Shown here piece by piece: positions 25,052 to 34,754 of a DNA stretch of 64,000 bases. Location: positions 62,001-126,000 of the forward strand of contig JANNKH010000015.1 of the NCBI GenBank assembly GCA_031396205.1, given 5' to 3'. The notes under the pieces are model-generated. The model did not search any database. It saw nothing but the letters and a program-made list of their open reading frames with translations, and had not been told where the DNA came from. Position numbers and translations under genes: made by a program. The first letter of the stretch is position 1, and the number at the start of each line of letters is the position of its first letter. The DNA is from CAISIP01 sp031396205. GTDB taxonomy: Bacteria; Pseudomonadota; Gammaproteobacteria; Burkholderiales; Burkholderiaceae_C.

Positions 25052-27196
25052 CTACAAGTCGCCGGATTCCGGCGCTGGCAGCATGTCGGCACCACTGGCC
25101 CCGAATGCGCGCTTTTTCAGGCTGACCAGTTGATCCCGCACCTGCGCGGCCTGTTCGAACGCCAGGTTGCGCGCGTGTTCGAGCATCAGTTTCTCCAGCC
25201 GCTTGATTTCGCGGCCAACATCCTTCTCGCTCATCTCCTCGACCTGCGCCCGTCGCATCGCATCCTGTTCCATGCGCTCGAGTTCGCGCCCAGCCTTCTC
25301 GCTGTAGACGCCGTCGATCAGGTCGCGCACGTTCTTGACAATCGAGCGCGGCGTAATGCCCCGCTCCAGGTTGTAGGCAAGCTGGCGGTCGCGCCTGCGA
25401 TTAGTCTCGCCGATGGCCCGCGCCATCGAATCGGTCACCCGGTCCGCGTACAGGATCGCGCGGCCACCCAGGTTGCGCGCGGCGCGCCCGATGGTCTGGA
25501 TCAGGCTGCGTTCGGAACGCAGAAAGCCCTCCTTGTCCGCGTCCAGGATCGCCACCAGTGACACCTCGGGAATATCCAGGCCCTCGCGCAACAGGTTGAT
25601 GCCGACCAGCACGTCGAATGTGCCCAGCCGCAAGTCGCGCAGGATCTCGACCCGCTCGACCGTATCGATGTCGCTGTGCAAATAGCGCACCCTGACCCCG
25701 TTGTCGCTCAGATAGTCGGTCAACTGCTCGGCCATGCGCTTGGTCAGCGTCGTGATCAGCACCCGTTCCGACTTCTCGACGCGAATACGGATCTCCTGCA
25801 ATACGTCATCGACCTGGTGGGTCGCCGGTCGCACCTCGACCTGCGGATCAACCAGACCGGTGGGCCGGACCAGTTGTTCGACCACTTGCCCCGCGTGGTC
25901 CTGTTCCCATTGCGCCGGTGTCGCCGACACGAACACCGCCTGGCGCATTCGTTTCTCGAATTCTTCGAACTTCAGCGGCCGGTTGTCCAGCGCGCTGGGC
26001 AGGCGAAAGCCATACTCGACCAAGGTCGTCTTGCGCGAGCGGTCCCCGTTGTACATGGCGCCCAGTTGGCCGATCAGCACATGCGACTCGTCCAGGAACA
26101 TGATCGCGTCCTTGGGCAGGTAGTCGGTCAGAGTGGCCGGTGGGTCGCCCGGCGCTGCGCCCGACAGGTGCCGCGTGTAGTTCTCGATACCCTTGCAGTG
26201 ACCAACCTCGCTGAGCATTTCGAGGTCGAACCGGGTGCGCTGCTCCAGTCGCTGCGCCTCGACCAGCTTGCCATCGGCAACCAGTTCCTTCAATCGGCCG
26301 GCCAGTTCCAGCTTGATCGTTTCCACGGCGGCCAGCACCCGGTCACGCGGTGTCACATAGTGGCTGCTCGGGTAAACGGTAAAGCGCAAGATCTTCTGCT
26401 TGATGCGTCCGGTCAGCGGGTCGAACAACTGCAAGGTCTCGATCTCATCATCGAACAACTCGATCCGGATCGCCAGCTCGCTGTGCTCGGCCGGAAATAC
26501 GTCGATGGTGTCGCCGCGCACGCGGAACTTGCCGCGCGAAAAATCGTCCTCGTTGCGCTGGTACTGCATGCGCACCAGTTGGCCAATCACATCGCGCTGG
26601 CCCATCTTGTCGCCGGTACGCAGCGTCATCACCATCTGGTGGTAGGCCTCGGGCTGGCCGATACCGTAGATCGCCGACACGGTGGCCACGATGACCACAT
26701 CGCGCCGCTCCAGCACACTCTTGGTGCAGGACAGCCGCATCTGTTCGATGTGCTCGTTGATCGCCGAGTCCTTCTCGATGAACAGGTCGCGCTGCGGCAC
26801 GTAGGCCTCGGGCTGGTAGTAGTCGTAGTAGCTGACGAAGTATTCGACCGCATTGCGCGGGAAGAACTCGCGAAACTCGCTGTACAACTGCGCCGCCAGT
26901 GTCTTGTTGGGGGCAAACACGATCGCCGGCCGTCCCAGCCGGGCAATCACATTGGCCATGGTGAAAGTCTTGCCCGAACCAGTCACGCCAAGAAGGGTCT
27001 GGAACACCTCGCCGTCGTTGATGCCGTCGACCAGCTTGGCGATAGCCTCGGGCTGGTCTCCTGCTGGCAGATAGGGCTGGAACAATTCGAAAGGCGAATC
27101 CGGGAATCGCGCGAACGCTCCGTCGGGCGGCGCAATAGCTGCGGGCTCGACGTCGGACGCGACATCGTCGACAAAGCTCAGGGAGGGTGTGGTCAT
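25052..27196 (-). CDS. uvrB: Excinuclease ABC subunit UvrB
   Basis: UvrB verifies DNA damage and loads UvrC in nucleotide excision repair. This 714-residue copy has the Walker A GVTGSGKT, the damage-probing beta-hairpin (YYDYYQPEAYVPQ), helicase motifs DESH and IQTIGRAARN, and a C-terminal UVR domain (EIKRLEKLMLEHARN). The N-terminus is about 45 residues longer than in E. coli, as is common in beta-proteobacteria. ATG 27196 is chosen over a GTG 18 bp upstream. It is divergent from the aminotransferase gene. Confidence 0.97.
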   Translation of the reverse strand: MTTPSLSFVDDVASDVEPAAIAPPDGAFARFPDSPFELFQPYLPAGDQPEAIAKLVDGINDGEVFQTLLGVTGSGKTFTMANVIARLGRPAIVFAPNKTLAAQLYSEFREFFPRNAVEYFVSYYDYYQPEAYVPQRDLFIEKDSAINEHIEQMRLSCTKSVLERRDVVIVATVSAIYGIGQPEAYHQMVMTLRTGDKMGQRDVIGQLVRMQYQRNEDDFSRGKFRVRGDTIDVFPAEHSELAIRIELFDDEIETLQLFDPLTGRIKQKILRFTVYPSSHYVTPRDRVLAAVETIKLELAGRLKELVADGKLVEAQRLEQRTRFDLEMLSEVGHCKGIENYTRHLSGAAPGDPPATLTDYLPKDAIMFLDESHVLIGQLGAMYNGDRSRKTTLVEYGFRLPSALDNRPLKFEEFEKRMRQAVFVSATPAQWEQDHAGQVVEQLVRPTGLVDPQVEVRPATHQVDDVLQEIRIRVEKSERVLITTLTKRMAEQLTDYLSDNGVRVRYLHSDIDTVERVEILRDLRLGTFDVLVGINLLREGLDIPEVSLVAILDADKEGFLRSERSLIQTIGRAARNLGGRAILYADRVTDSMARAIGETNRRRDRQLAYNLERGITPRSIVKNVRDLIDGVYSEKAGRELERMEQDAMRRAQVEEMSEKDVGREIKRLEKLMLEHARNLAFEQAAQVRDQLVSLKKRAFGASGADMLPAPESGDL

Positions 27197-27332
27197 GGCA
27201 CTCGTTCGGCGCACGCAATGCGCCAGCTAAAATCTGAACTGACCGGCAAGCGTAACCCAGATGTGCCCGCGTTGCGCGCATGCCTTCCAGCCCTCCCCTC
27301 TGATCCTTCGCCCAACCGCAAAGAGACCGACC

Positions 27333-28529
27333 ATGTCCCTGTTCACCGCCGTAGAAATGGCCCCGCGCGACCCGATCCTGGGTCTGAATGAACAATTCGC
27401 TGCCGATGCCAACCCGGCCAAAGTGAACCTGGGCGTCGGCGTGTACTACGACGAAAACGGCAAATTGCCGTTGCTTGCGTGCGTGCAGGCGGCCGAAAAG
27501 GCGATGATGGAGTCGCCCAAGGCACGCGGCTACCTGCCGATCGACGGCATTGCCGCCTACGATGCCGCGGTCAAGTCGCTGGTATTCGGTGCAGCATCGG
27601 AGCCGGTCAGCTCGGGCCGGGTTGCCACCGTGCAGGCAGTGGGCGGCACCGGCGGCCTGAAGATCGGCGCCGATTTCCTGAAGCGACTCAACCCCACCGC
27701 CGGCGTCATGATCAGCGACCCGAGCTGGGAAAACCATCTCGCGCTGTTCACCAACGCGGGCTTTGGCGTCAGTTCCTACCCGTACTACGACGCGGCCAGT
27801 CGTTCCGTCAATTTCACCGGTATGCTGGCGGCCCTGGATGCGGCCGCGGCGGGCATGATCGTGGTGTTGCACGCCTGCTGCCACAACCCGACCGGCTACG
27901 ACATCACCGCCGCGCAGTGGGATCAGGTCGTTGCCGTATGCAAGGCGCGCCAACTGACCCCATTCCTGGACATGGCCTATCAGGGTTTCGGTTTTGGCAT
28001 CGCCGAGGACGGCGCGGCCGTGCAGAAATTCGTCGCCGCGGGCCTGAGCTTTCTGGTCTCCACCAGCTTCAGCAAGAGTTTCAGCCTGTATGGAGAGCGT
28101 GTCGGCGCGCTCAGCGTGTTGTGCGACTCAAAGGACGAGGCGGCCCGCGTGCTGAGCCAGCTCAAGATCGTGATCCGCACCAACTACAGCACCCCGCCGA
28201 CCCATGGCGGCGCGGTGGTCGCTGCAGTGATGGCCGACCCGCAACTGCGTGCGCAGTGGGAGCAGGAGCTGGCGGGCATGCGGGTGCGCATCAAGTCCAT
28301 GCGCCAGCGGCTGGTTGACGGTCTGAAGGCCGCCGGCGTGCAGCAGGATATGGGCTTCATAACCCGCCAGATCGGCATGTTCAGCTATTCGGGCCTGTCC
28401 AAGGACCAGATGGTGCGCTTGCGCACCGAGTTCGGCGTCTATGGCACCGACACCGGCCGTATGTGCGTGGCGGCGTTGAACGACAGGAACATCGACTACG
28501 TCTGCGCGTCGATCGCCCGGGTCCTGTGA
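27333..28529 (+). CDS. tyrB: Aromatic/aspartate amino acid aminotransferase
   Basis: This is a class I PLP aminotransferase of 398 residues with the family segments VGVYYDE, HACCHNPTGYD and the PLP lysine in SFSKSFSLYGERVGAL. It should exchange amino groups between glutamate and aspartate, phenylalanine or tyrosine; TyrB and AspC cannot be separated by eye, so the symbol is provisional. AAAGAGA lies about 8 nt before ATG 27333. Its TGA overlaps the GTG start of the next gene. Confidence 0.88.
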   Translation: MSLFTAVEMAPRDPILGLNEQFAADANPAKVNLGVGVYYDENGKLPLLACVQAAEKAMMESPKARGYLPIDGIAAYDAAVKSLVFGAASEPVSSGRVATVQAVGGTGGLKIGADFLKRLNPTAGVMISDPSWENHLALFTNAGFGVSSYPYYDAASRSVNFTGMLAALDAAAAGMIVVLHACCHNPTGYDITAAQWDQVVAVCKARQLTPFLDMAYQGFGFGIAEDGAAVQKFVAAGLSFLVSTSFSKSFSLYGERVGALSVLCDSKDEAARVLSQLKIVIRTNYSTPPTHGGAVVAAVMADPQLRAQWEQELAGMRVRIKSMRQRLVDGLKAAGVQQDMGFITRQIGMFSYSGLSKDQMVRLRTEFGVYGTDTGRMCVAALNDRNIDYVCASIARVL

Positions 28530-29134
28530 CCCGTAACCAGGCCCTGGATCCAGCGGCGGCCGAAGCGGCGAGCGTGGCGCGGTTCACTCGGCAGGCCCTC
28601 GAGAATCGCAACAACCGGTTGATCCTGGAGCGACTGCCGTCACTGGGCCTGCCCGACGCCTGGTTAGTCGCCGGGTGCCTGTTCCAGACCGTCTGGAACC
28701 TGCAGGATGGTCGGCCACCCGAGGCCGGCATCAAGGATTACGACCTGTTCTACTTTGATCGCCTGGACCTGTCCGAACAGGCCGAAGCCGCCATCGGCCG
28801 ACGGATCGATGCATGCTTTCACGATCTGGGCGTCACGGTCGAGGCCAAAAACCAGGCCCGGGTCCACACCTGGTATTCGGACTGGTTCGGGCTATCCTAC
28901 CCCGCCCTTGAATCGTCACGCAACGGCATCGACCGGTTTCTCGTGCCGTGTACCTGTGTCGGTCTCGCAGATGCATCGGGCGCGCACCCGTCGCTGTATG
29001 CTCCCTATGGTCTGGCCGATCTGTACGAGGGGGTGTTGCGACCCAATCCGTTGTGCGACCATCGACAACTGTTTCGCCAGAAGGCCGACAGCTACCGCGC
29101 GCGCTGGAACTGGCTCCAGATAGTCGAATCCTGA
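28526..29134 (+). CDS. Nucleotidyltransferase-family protein (NTP_transf_6 type)
   Basis: This 202-residue protein starts at a GTG inside the aminotransferase stop (GTGA), so translation is coupled. The pattern VAGCLFQTVWN, then GIKDYDLFYFD and later CVGLAD/PYGLADLYEGVLRPN is that of a nucleotidyltransferase family (formerly DUF925) with a D-x-D metal site (KDYDLFYFD). No substrate is known for the family. The only link to the aminotransferase is the coupling. Confidence 0.75.
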   Translation: MTRNQALDPAAAEAASVARFTRQALENRNNRLILERLPSLGLPDAWLVAGCLFQTVWNLQDGRPPEAGIKDYDLFYFDRLDLSEQAEAAIGRRIDACFHDLGVTVEAKNQARVHTWYSDWFGLSYPALESSRNGIDRFLVPCTCVGLADASGAHPSLYAPYGLADLYEGVLRPNPLCDHRQLFRQKADSYRARWNWLQIVES

Positions 29135-29160
29135 GCCTGGCTGCCTTAGGAGCGCCCCCA

Positions 29161-29216
29161 GCCCTGGCTTCGCCAGGCCCCCCGAGGGGGTGCAAGAAAA
29201 TTTGGGAGCGGCCCGG
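29161..29216. repeat. Hairpin-rich intergenic repeat between convergent genes
   Basis: A perfect hairpin CCTGGC-TTC-GCCAGG (29163-29177) is followed by a C5/G5 dyad (29179-29190) and then TTGGGAGCGGCCCGGC. The same last core occurs three times between gspM and gspN. Lying between a plus-strand gene and gspF on the minus strand, it could serve as a bidirectional terminator, but there is no T-run. It looks like a dispersed genomic repeat unit. Confidence 0.55.
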
Positions 29217-29223
29217 CATTTTC

Positions 29224-30456
29224 TTAGCGCACCAGCGTATTGAGCTGGATGATCGGCAGCATCACCGCCAGCACAATCAGCATCACCACCATGCCCATGA
29301 CCACGATCAGCAGCGGTTCCAAAATGGTGGCCAGTTGCATGGCACGGCGCTGCACGTCGGCAGACAGCTGCGTCGCCACACGCTGCAGCATCATGGGCAA
29401 CTGCCCGGTCTGCTCGCCCAGGCGCGCAAACATCGACAACATGCCCGGGAAACGCTTGTGCCGCCCAAGGGCCGAAGCAATGGGGGCGCCCTCGCGCACC
29501 AACACCAGCGCAGCGAACGCATCGGCCCGCATGGCCCGGTTGTTCAGCGTCTCGGCTGCCGCCTGCAGCGCCTTGAGAATCGGCACGCCCGCCGCAGCCA
29601 GCATGGCCAGCGTGCTGGCAAAGCGCGCAGCGTTGTAGCCGCGTGCCAGCTTTCCCACCAGCGGCAGATTCAGGAAAGCCGCATCGAATCGTTCCCGCAC
29701 CGCCTCGCTCTTGAGTGCCTGGAATCCTGCGAACCAGGCTAGCAGCAACGCGCCCAGCACCGCCAACCCGTAGCTGCGCACCAGCGCGCTCAGGCCCAGC
29801 ATCACGGTGGTCAACCACGGCAAGGCTTGCTTGGAGCCAGCGAAGACACCAGCCACCTGGGGCACGACATAGGCCACCAGGAACATCACGATCGCGATCG
29901 CCACCACGGTGACGATCGCCGGGTACAGCGCCGCTCCGATCAGCCGGGACTTGAGCGTCTGTTGCTCGGCCAGGTCATCGGCCAATCGCTCCAGCACCAG
30001 GCCCAGGTTGCCGCTATGCTCGCCAGCGCCGATCACCGCCACATAGATGCTGGAGAACTCGCGTGGATACTGGCCCAGCGCCTTGGCAAAACTGCTGCCG
30101 GCGTTGACCTCGGCGCGCAGCGCTGCCACCAGATTGCGCCGGCGCGGCTCCTCCGCTTCGTCGCTCAACGCGGTCAGCGCACGCTCCAGCGGCAGGCTGG
30201 CGGACACCAGTCCCGCGAGCTGGCGCGTCCACACCGCCAGCGCAGCAGCATCAAAAACCCGGCCGGCGAGCCAGGATGACCGCGCTGGCGCTGCGCCACC
30301 GGGCACATCCAGCGACGCTCCGACAACCGCCACCTGCAAGGGCACCAGCGCCTGCGCCCGCAGTGCACTGCGGGCCGCCCGCGCGGTTTCGGCGTCCAGC
30401 ACGCCCTTGCGTAGCGCACCTTGGGCATCCAGGGCTTCGAATGAATACGCCGGCAT
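29224..30456 (-). CDS. gspF: Type II secretion inner-membrane platform protein GspF
   Basis: GspF is the polytopic platform protein that couples the GspE ATPase to pseudopilus assembly. This 410-residue protein shows the two repeated cytoplasmic T2SSF domains (FTRQLAGL-type start at about 75, GEHSGNL in the first and GEQTGQL in the second) and three membrane segments, with the last at the C-terminus. It is the last gene of the minus-strand gsp operon, 13 bp after gspE. Confidence 0.96.
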   Translation of the reverse strand: MPAYSFEALDAQGALRKGVLDAETARAARSALRAQALVPLQVAVVGASLDVPGGAAPARSSWLAGRVFDAAALAVWTRQLAGLVSASLPLERALTALSDEAEEPRRRNLVAALRAEVNAGSSFAKALGQYPREFSSIYVAVIGAGEHSGNLGLVLERLADDLAEQQTLKSRLIGAALYPAIVTVVAIAIVMFLVAYVVPQVAGVFAGSKQALPWLTTVMLGLSALVRSYGLAVLGALLLAWFAGFQALKSEAVRERFDAAFLNLPLVGKLARGYNAARFASTLAMLAAAGVPILKALQAAAETLNNRAMRADAFAALVLVREGAPIASALGRHKRFPGMLSMFARLGEQTGQLPMMLQRVATQLSADVQRRAMQLATILEPLLIVVMGMVVMLIVLAVMLPIIQLNTLVR

Positions 30457-30469
30457 GGTGGCGCCGCGC

Positions 30470-31858
30470 TCAGTCCCGGGTCACGCGCAAAATTTCCTCG
30501 CGCCCGGTCACACCCGCCGCCACCAGCCGCTCGCCGTCATCGCGCATCAGGCGCATGCCGCCAGCTATGCCGGCGGCCCGGATATCGGCCTCGGATGACT
30601 GGCTGTGAATCTGGGCCCGAATTGCCGTGTCCGCCACCAGCAACTCGTACACACCGGTGCGACCGGCGTAACCGGTTTGCCCGCAGCGCTCGCAACCCGC
30701 GCCGGCGCAGTGCAGACACCATTTGCGCACCAGGCGCTGGGCCAATACGCCGAGCAATGAGGAGCTGAGCAGGAACGGCTCCACGCCCATGTCGACCAGG
30801 CGCGTCACCGCGCTGGCCGCGTCATTGGTGTGCAAGGTCGCCAGCACCAGATGGCCGGTGAGCGAGGCCTGGATCGCGATCTGAGCGGTCTCGAAGTCGC
30901 GGATTTCACCGATCATGATCACATCCGGATCCTGGCGCAGGATGGCGCGCAGCGCGGTCGCGAAACTGAGATCGATGCGGGCATTGACCTGGGTCTGGCC
31001 GATACCGGCCAACTCATACTCGATCGGGTCCTCGACCGTCATGATGTTGGTGCGCGCGGCATCGAGCCGGCTCAGTGCCGCATACAGTGTGGTGGTTTTT
31101 CCCGAACCAGTCGGACCCGTCACCAGGATGATGCCGTGCGGCTGCGCAATCAACTGCTCGAAACGGCGCAGCGTCTGGCCTTCCATGCCAACCGCTTCCA
31201 GGTTAAGCCGTGCGCCCGACTTGTCCAACAGCCGCAATACGGCGCGTTCGCCCTGGGCGCTGGGCAGCGTGCTGACCCGCACATCCACCGCCCGGGTACC
31301 GATGCGCAGGCTGATTCGACCATCCTGGGGCATTCGCTTCTCCGAGATATCGAGCTCGGCCATGATTTTCAGGCGCGAGATCAGCGCCGCATGCAGCGCC
31401 CGGTTGGGCTGCACCACTTCGCGCAGCGTACCGTCGACGCGAAAGCGCACACTGCTGTGGCGCTCATACGGTTCAATATGGATATCGCTGGCGCCCTCGC
31501 GTGCGGCCTGGGTCAACAGGGCATTGAGCAAGCGGATGATGGGCGCGTCGTCCGCCGCCTCCAGCAGGTCTTCCACCGCCGGCAGTTCCTGCATCATGCG
31601 TTGCAGATCGACGTCCGATGCCACCTCGCTCGCCACCAGCGCGGCGCTGGATTCGCCCTGCGAATAGGCCGCACTGATACGCTGGACCAGCGCTTCGGCA
31701 TCCATCGTGGCCAGGGCCGCCGAGGGGTACTTGCGCAACACCTCGCCCAGTGCGCTGCGCGCCGAGGAGGTATGCACCACCAGTGTCAGGCTATCGCCGT
31801 CCTCCTCCAACAGCAGTTGGTTGGCCCGCGCAAAGGCGTACGGTAGCGGAAACCGCAT
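30470..31858 (-). CDS. gspE: Type II secretion ATPase GspE
   Basis: GspE is the cytoplasmic ATPase of the T2SS. In this 462-residue protein the Walker A GPTGSGKTT lies at 248-256, followed by Asp box and Walker B regions (IMTVEDPIEY, DVIMIGEIRD) and the zinc-binding four-cysteine motif CLHC-x4-CERC near residue 420. ATG 31858 gives MRFPLPYAFARANQLL; an upstream extension would run into gspD. It starts 7 bp after the gspD stop. Confidence 0.96.
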   Translation of the reverse strand: MRFPLPYAFARANQLLLEEDGDSLTLVVHTSSARSALGEVLRKYPSAALATMDAEALVQRISAAYSQGESSAALVASEVASDVDLQRMMQELPAVEDLLEAADDAPIIRLLNALLTQAAREGASDIHIEPYERHSSVRFRVDGTLREVVQPNRALHAALISRLKIMAELDISEKRMPQDGRISLRIGTRAVDVRVSTLPSAQGERAVLRLLDKSGARLNLEAVGMEGQTLRRFEQLIAQPHGIILVTGPTGSGKTTTLYAALSRLDAARTNIMTVEDPIEYELAGIGQTQVNARIDLSFATALRAILRQDPDVIMIGEIRDFETAQIAIQASLTGHLVLATLHTNDAASAVTRLVDMGVEPFLLSSSLLGVLAQRLVRKWCLHCAGAGCERCGQTGYAGRTGVYELLVADTAIRAQIHSQSSEADIRAAGIAGGMRLMRDDGERLVAAGVTGREEILRVTRD

Positions 31859-31865
31859 GGCCCGG

Positions 31866-33932
31866 CTACCGGTCGGGCGCCAAGGGCCGGGGCACACTCA
31901 CCGACGGGGGTCTGGGCGGGGGCGCCTCGGGCAGCACCGATATGCCCAGATCGGGCAGGATTGGGCTGGGCTTGGGTTGCGCGCCCAGTTGCTCGGAGCG
32001 CATGACCTCATAGCGACCCGTTGACAGGGCGTCGACGGCGGTCGCATCGCGCACCACCACCGGGCGCAGGAACACCATCAGGTTGGTTTTGCGGCGCGAG
32101 CGCGTCTCGCTCTTGAACAGATTGCCGAACAACGGCACATCACCGAGGCCGGGCACCTTCTCCTGGTTGCCGGCATATTCATCCTGCAGCAGGCCGCCGA
32201 GCACAACGATTGCGCCGTCCTCGACCAGCACGTTGGACTCGATCGAACGCTTGTTCGTGATCAGGCCACTGGGCGAATTGATGGACGATGCCTGCACGCT
32301 GGAGACTTCCTGGAAGATCGACAGCCGGATGGTGCCGTTCTCGCTGATCTGGGGCTTGACGCGCAAGGTCAGGCCGACGTCCTTGCGCTCGATGGTCTGG
32401 AACGGATTGACCGCGCCACTGCCGCCCGAATTGGTATTGGTGAAGGATCCGGTCACGAACGGCACGTTTTGGCCGATCACGATCTTGGCCTCCTCGTTGT
32501 CCAGCGTCAACAGATTGGGTGTGGAAAGGATGTTGCCGTCGCCGGTGGTCTGCAGAAACCGGGCCAGAAAGCCCAGCACGTTGATACCATTGGTTCGATT
32601 GGCAATGCCGAGGTTGAGACCGGTGCCGGGTACCGTCGTGCCGTTGGCGCCCTGGGTTGCCAGCGTGATGATGTTGTTGCCGCCAGTACCAAAATTGGTG
32701 CCCAGCAACCCGATGCTGCCGTCGCCGTTGCGGCCAATCGGCCCCTGCCACTGAATGCCGAACTCGGCCGCCTTGTCCGCATTGACCTCCGCGATCAACG
32801 ATTCGACGAACACCTGGGCACGTCGCGCATCGAGTTTGTCGATCACCGCCCGCATCTGCCGGTATTGCGGCTCGGGTGCGGTGATGATCAGCGAATTGGT
32901 CGCCGGATCGGCCTGGATCTGGCCGCCGGTACTGGGCTGCGAAGAAGCAGCCACAGCCGCAGCCGCCGCCGCCGCAGCGCCCAGTCCCGTCTGACCACCA
33001 GGCGCTTGCGTACCCGATCCGCCCGAACCCGCCATGGCGGCACGCAATGTGACGGCCAGCTTCACTGCTTCGGCGTTCTTGAGGTAGACCACATGGATGT
33101 TGCCGGCTGCATCGGCCGACGAGGGTTGGTCCAATTGCTCCACCAACTGGCGCACCAGCGCCACCCGCGACGGATTGGCGGCCCGCACGATCAATGCGTT
33201 GCTGCGCGGCTCGGCGATGATCGCGGTGCGAAACGAGTTGTCCACCTGGCCCTGCGCAGCTGCACCAGCGGGTGTCTGGGTCAGCCGCAGCACCAGTGGC
33301 GCCAGGTCGGATGCCAGCGCATGCTTGAGCGCGATCACCTCGACGTCCGTTGCGTTGGGCAGGTCCATCGCGGCGATGATGCGGCCAAGCCTGCGCAGGT
33401 TGTCAGCGTAATCGGTGATCACCAGCGCGTTGCTGCCAGGATTGACATTGATGGTGTTGTTCGGGCTGATCAGTGGACGCAGCACGGGTACCAGGTTGAG
33501 CGCGCTTTCATGCTCCAGTCGGAAGATCTGGGTAACGATCTGACTGCCGGCGGGCTGATCGGGCGTCACGGTCACGACGCTGCCCTGCAACTTGCCTTCG
33601 GCTTCCGGCACGACCTTGTGGATTCCGCTGGACTCCACCACGGTATAGCCCTGCAGGCGCAACGCTGCCAAGAACTGGCCATACGCTGCCGCAGGGGACA
33701 ACGGCTTCTCGCTCGACAGGCTGATCGTTCCGCGCACCCGCGGGTCGACCACCATCGTGCGCCCGGTGATGACGGCCATGGTCCGTGCGACTGCCTCTAT
33801 CTCGGCGCCGACGAAATTGAGCGTGATTGGCTCACCCTGCCGCTGGGCCCAGGCGGTGCCCGCCAGTGCGATGCTGCACACACCAAGCCACAGGCACGCC
33901 CGGACCGACCTCCCCACACCATTCACATTCAT
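31866..33932 (-). CDS. gspD: Type II secretion outer-membrane secretin GspD
   Basis: This secretin forms the outer-membrane channel. The signal peptide is ACLWLGVCSIALAGTAWAQ; the N0-N3 ring domains run to about residue 380 and the secretin core ends with VPGLGDVPLFGNLF. An Ala/Gly-rich low-complexity insert (GLGAAAAAAAAVAASS) lies in the N3 region, as in many Burkholderiales. ATG 33932 is preferred since it places the signal at the N-terminus; a GTG at 33965 is in frame. No lipobox is seen, so targeting without a pilotin lipid on GspD is as usual. Confidence 0.96.
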   Translation of the reverse strand: MNVNGVGRSVRACLWLGVCSIALAGTAWAQRQGEPITLNFVGAEIEAVARTMAVITGRTMVVDPRVRGTISLSSEKPLSPAAAYGQFLAALRLQGYTVVESSGIHKVVPEAEGKLQGSVVTVTPDQPAGSQIVTQIFRLEHESALNLVPVLRPLISPNNTINVNPGSNALVITDYADNLRRLGRIIAAMDLPNATDVEVIALKHALASDLAPLVLRLTQTPAGAAAQGQVDNSFRTAIIAEPRSNALIVRAANPSRVALVRQLVEQLDQPSSADAAGNIHVVYLKNAEAVKLAVTLRAAMAGSGGSGTQAPGGQTGLGAAAAAAAAVAASSQPSTGGQIQADPATNSLIITAPEPQYRQMRAVIDKLDARRAQVFVESLIAEVNADKAAEFGIQWQGPIGRNGDGSIGLLGTNFGTGGNNIITLATQGANGTTVPGTGLNLGIANRTNGINVLGFLARFLQTTGDGNILSTPNLLTLDNEEAKIVIGQNVPFVTGSFTNTNSGGSGAVNPFQTIERKDVGLTLRVKPQISENGTIRLSIFQEVSSVQASSINSPSGLITNKRSIESNVLVEDGAIVVLGGLLQDEYAGNQEKVPGLGDVPLFGNLFKSETRSRRKTNLMVFLRPVVVRDATAVDALSTGRYEVMRSEQLGAQPKPSPILPDLGISVLPEAPPPRPPSVSVPRPLAPDR

Positions 33933-33977
33933 ATCGCAGCCCAATGATTTGCGTTTTTGCTCCACCCCGATGGCAGC

Positions 33978-34745
33978 TCAATCCAGTTCAATGACCGACA
34001 AGTTGCCTTGCCTGCGCCCGATGATGCCCAGCAGATTGCCCAGCACCGGCGCATGCTCCGGCGTCGCGCTGGCCTGGCCGCGAAAGCCCCATCGCGCCCC
34101 ATTCCACTGCCCGCGCCCGGAAAGCTTCAGACTACCCTCCAGTGTCTGCAATTGCAGTTGCGGCTGGCTCGATGCGCCGTCACCCGTCAATTGCAGCCGG
34201 TAGCTTCCGATGGGCCGCAAGGTCGACAGGCGTGACGACACATCCTGCGCGTCCAACGTCGCCCCGCCCCGCACGCGCACGCGACCATCGGTCCATTCTA
34301 CTGACATGCCCTGTGTCTGCAGCTGCAGACGCCCCCGCGCCTGCACTGTGTTCCAGGGCGCACCCAGACCTGCCAGCACGCCGGCCGGCCATTCGCTACG
34401 ACCATTGGCGACAACCACACGCCAGGTCTGCCAGCGCGGATGCAGCACAAGGGATACACCATCGCGTGCACAGCAGTCCGCCTCCAGCCGCATGCGCACC
34501 GAGCCCAGTCCCGCACGCAGTTGCCAACGAACGCGCCCGGGCAACGCCACGGCCTCGGTACTGAAGGCGCCCCCTGACAACACCAGGCGCGCGTTGCCAT
34601 TCCAGATCGTGCCTTGCGGCTCAGCCAGTTGCACCCTGGCACCGCTGGCACGGTTGACCATGGCCGCCAGCCAGTACGCCGGGGCGAAAAGCGCAATACC
34701 CACTAGCGCACCCAGCAAGCCGCCTGCTGCCGCCCAACGGTTCAT
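33978..34745 (-). CDS. gspN: Type II secretion protein GspN
   Basis: This 255-residue protein has one N-terminal membrane anchor (AAGGLLGALVGIALFAPAYWLA) and a beta-rich periplasmic domain. The repeating pattern of LQL/QTxxG strands matches GspN, a poorly understood accessory component. It starts beyond three 60-bp repeats that separate it from gspM and is followed by gspD after 45 bp. It is dispensable in some systems; its role here is unknown. Confidence 0.88.
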   Translation of the reverse strand: MNRWAAAGGLLGALVGIALFAPAYWLAAMVNRASGARVQLAEPQGTIWNGNARLVLSGGAFSTEAVALPGRVRWQLRAGLGSVRMRLEADCCARDGVSLVLHPRWQTWRVVVANGRSEWPAGVLAGLGAPWNTVQARGRLQLQTQGMSVEWTDGRVRVRGGATLDAQDVSSRLSTLRPIGSYRLQLTGDGASSQPQLQLQTLEGSLKLSGRGQWNGARWGFRGQASATPEHAPVLGNLLGIIGRRQGNLSVIELD

Positions 34746-34754
34746 GGTCGGACG

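Noticed and set aside
25676..27391. Plus-strand frame of about 570 codons opposite uvrB
   Set aside because: uvrB is certain on the minus strand; this frame is rich in His/Gln/Arg with no motif.
32469..33947. Long plus-strand frame of about 490 codons opposite gspD
   Set aside because: The antisense gspD is unmistakable; the plus frame has no family features and is a GC-rich shadow.
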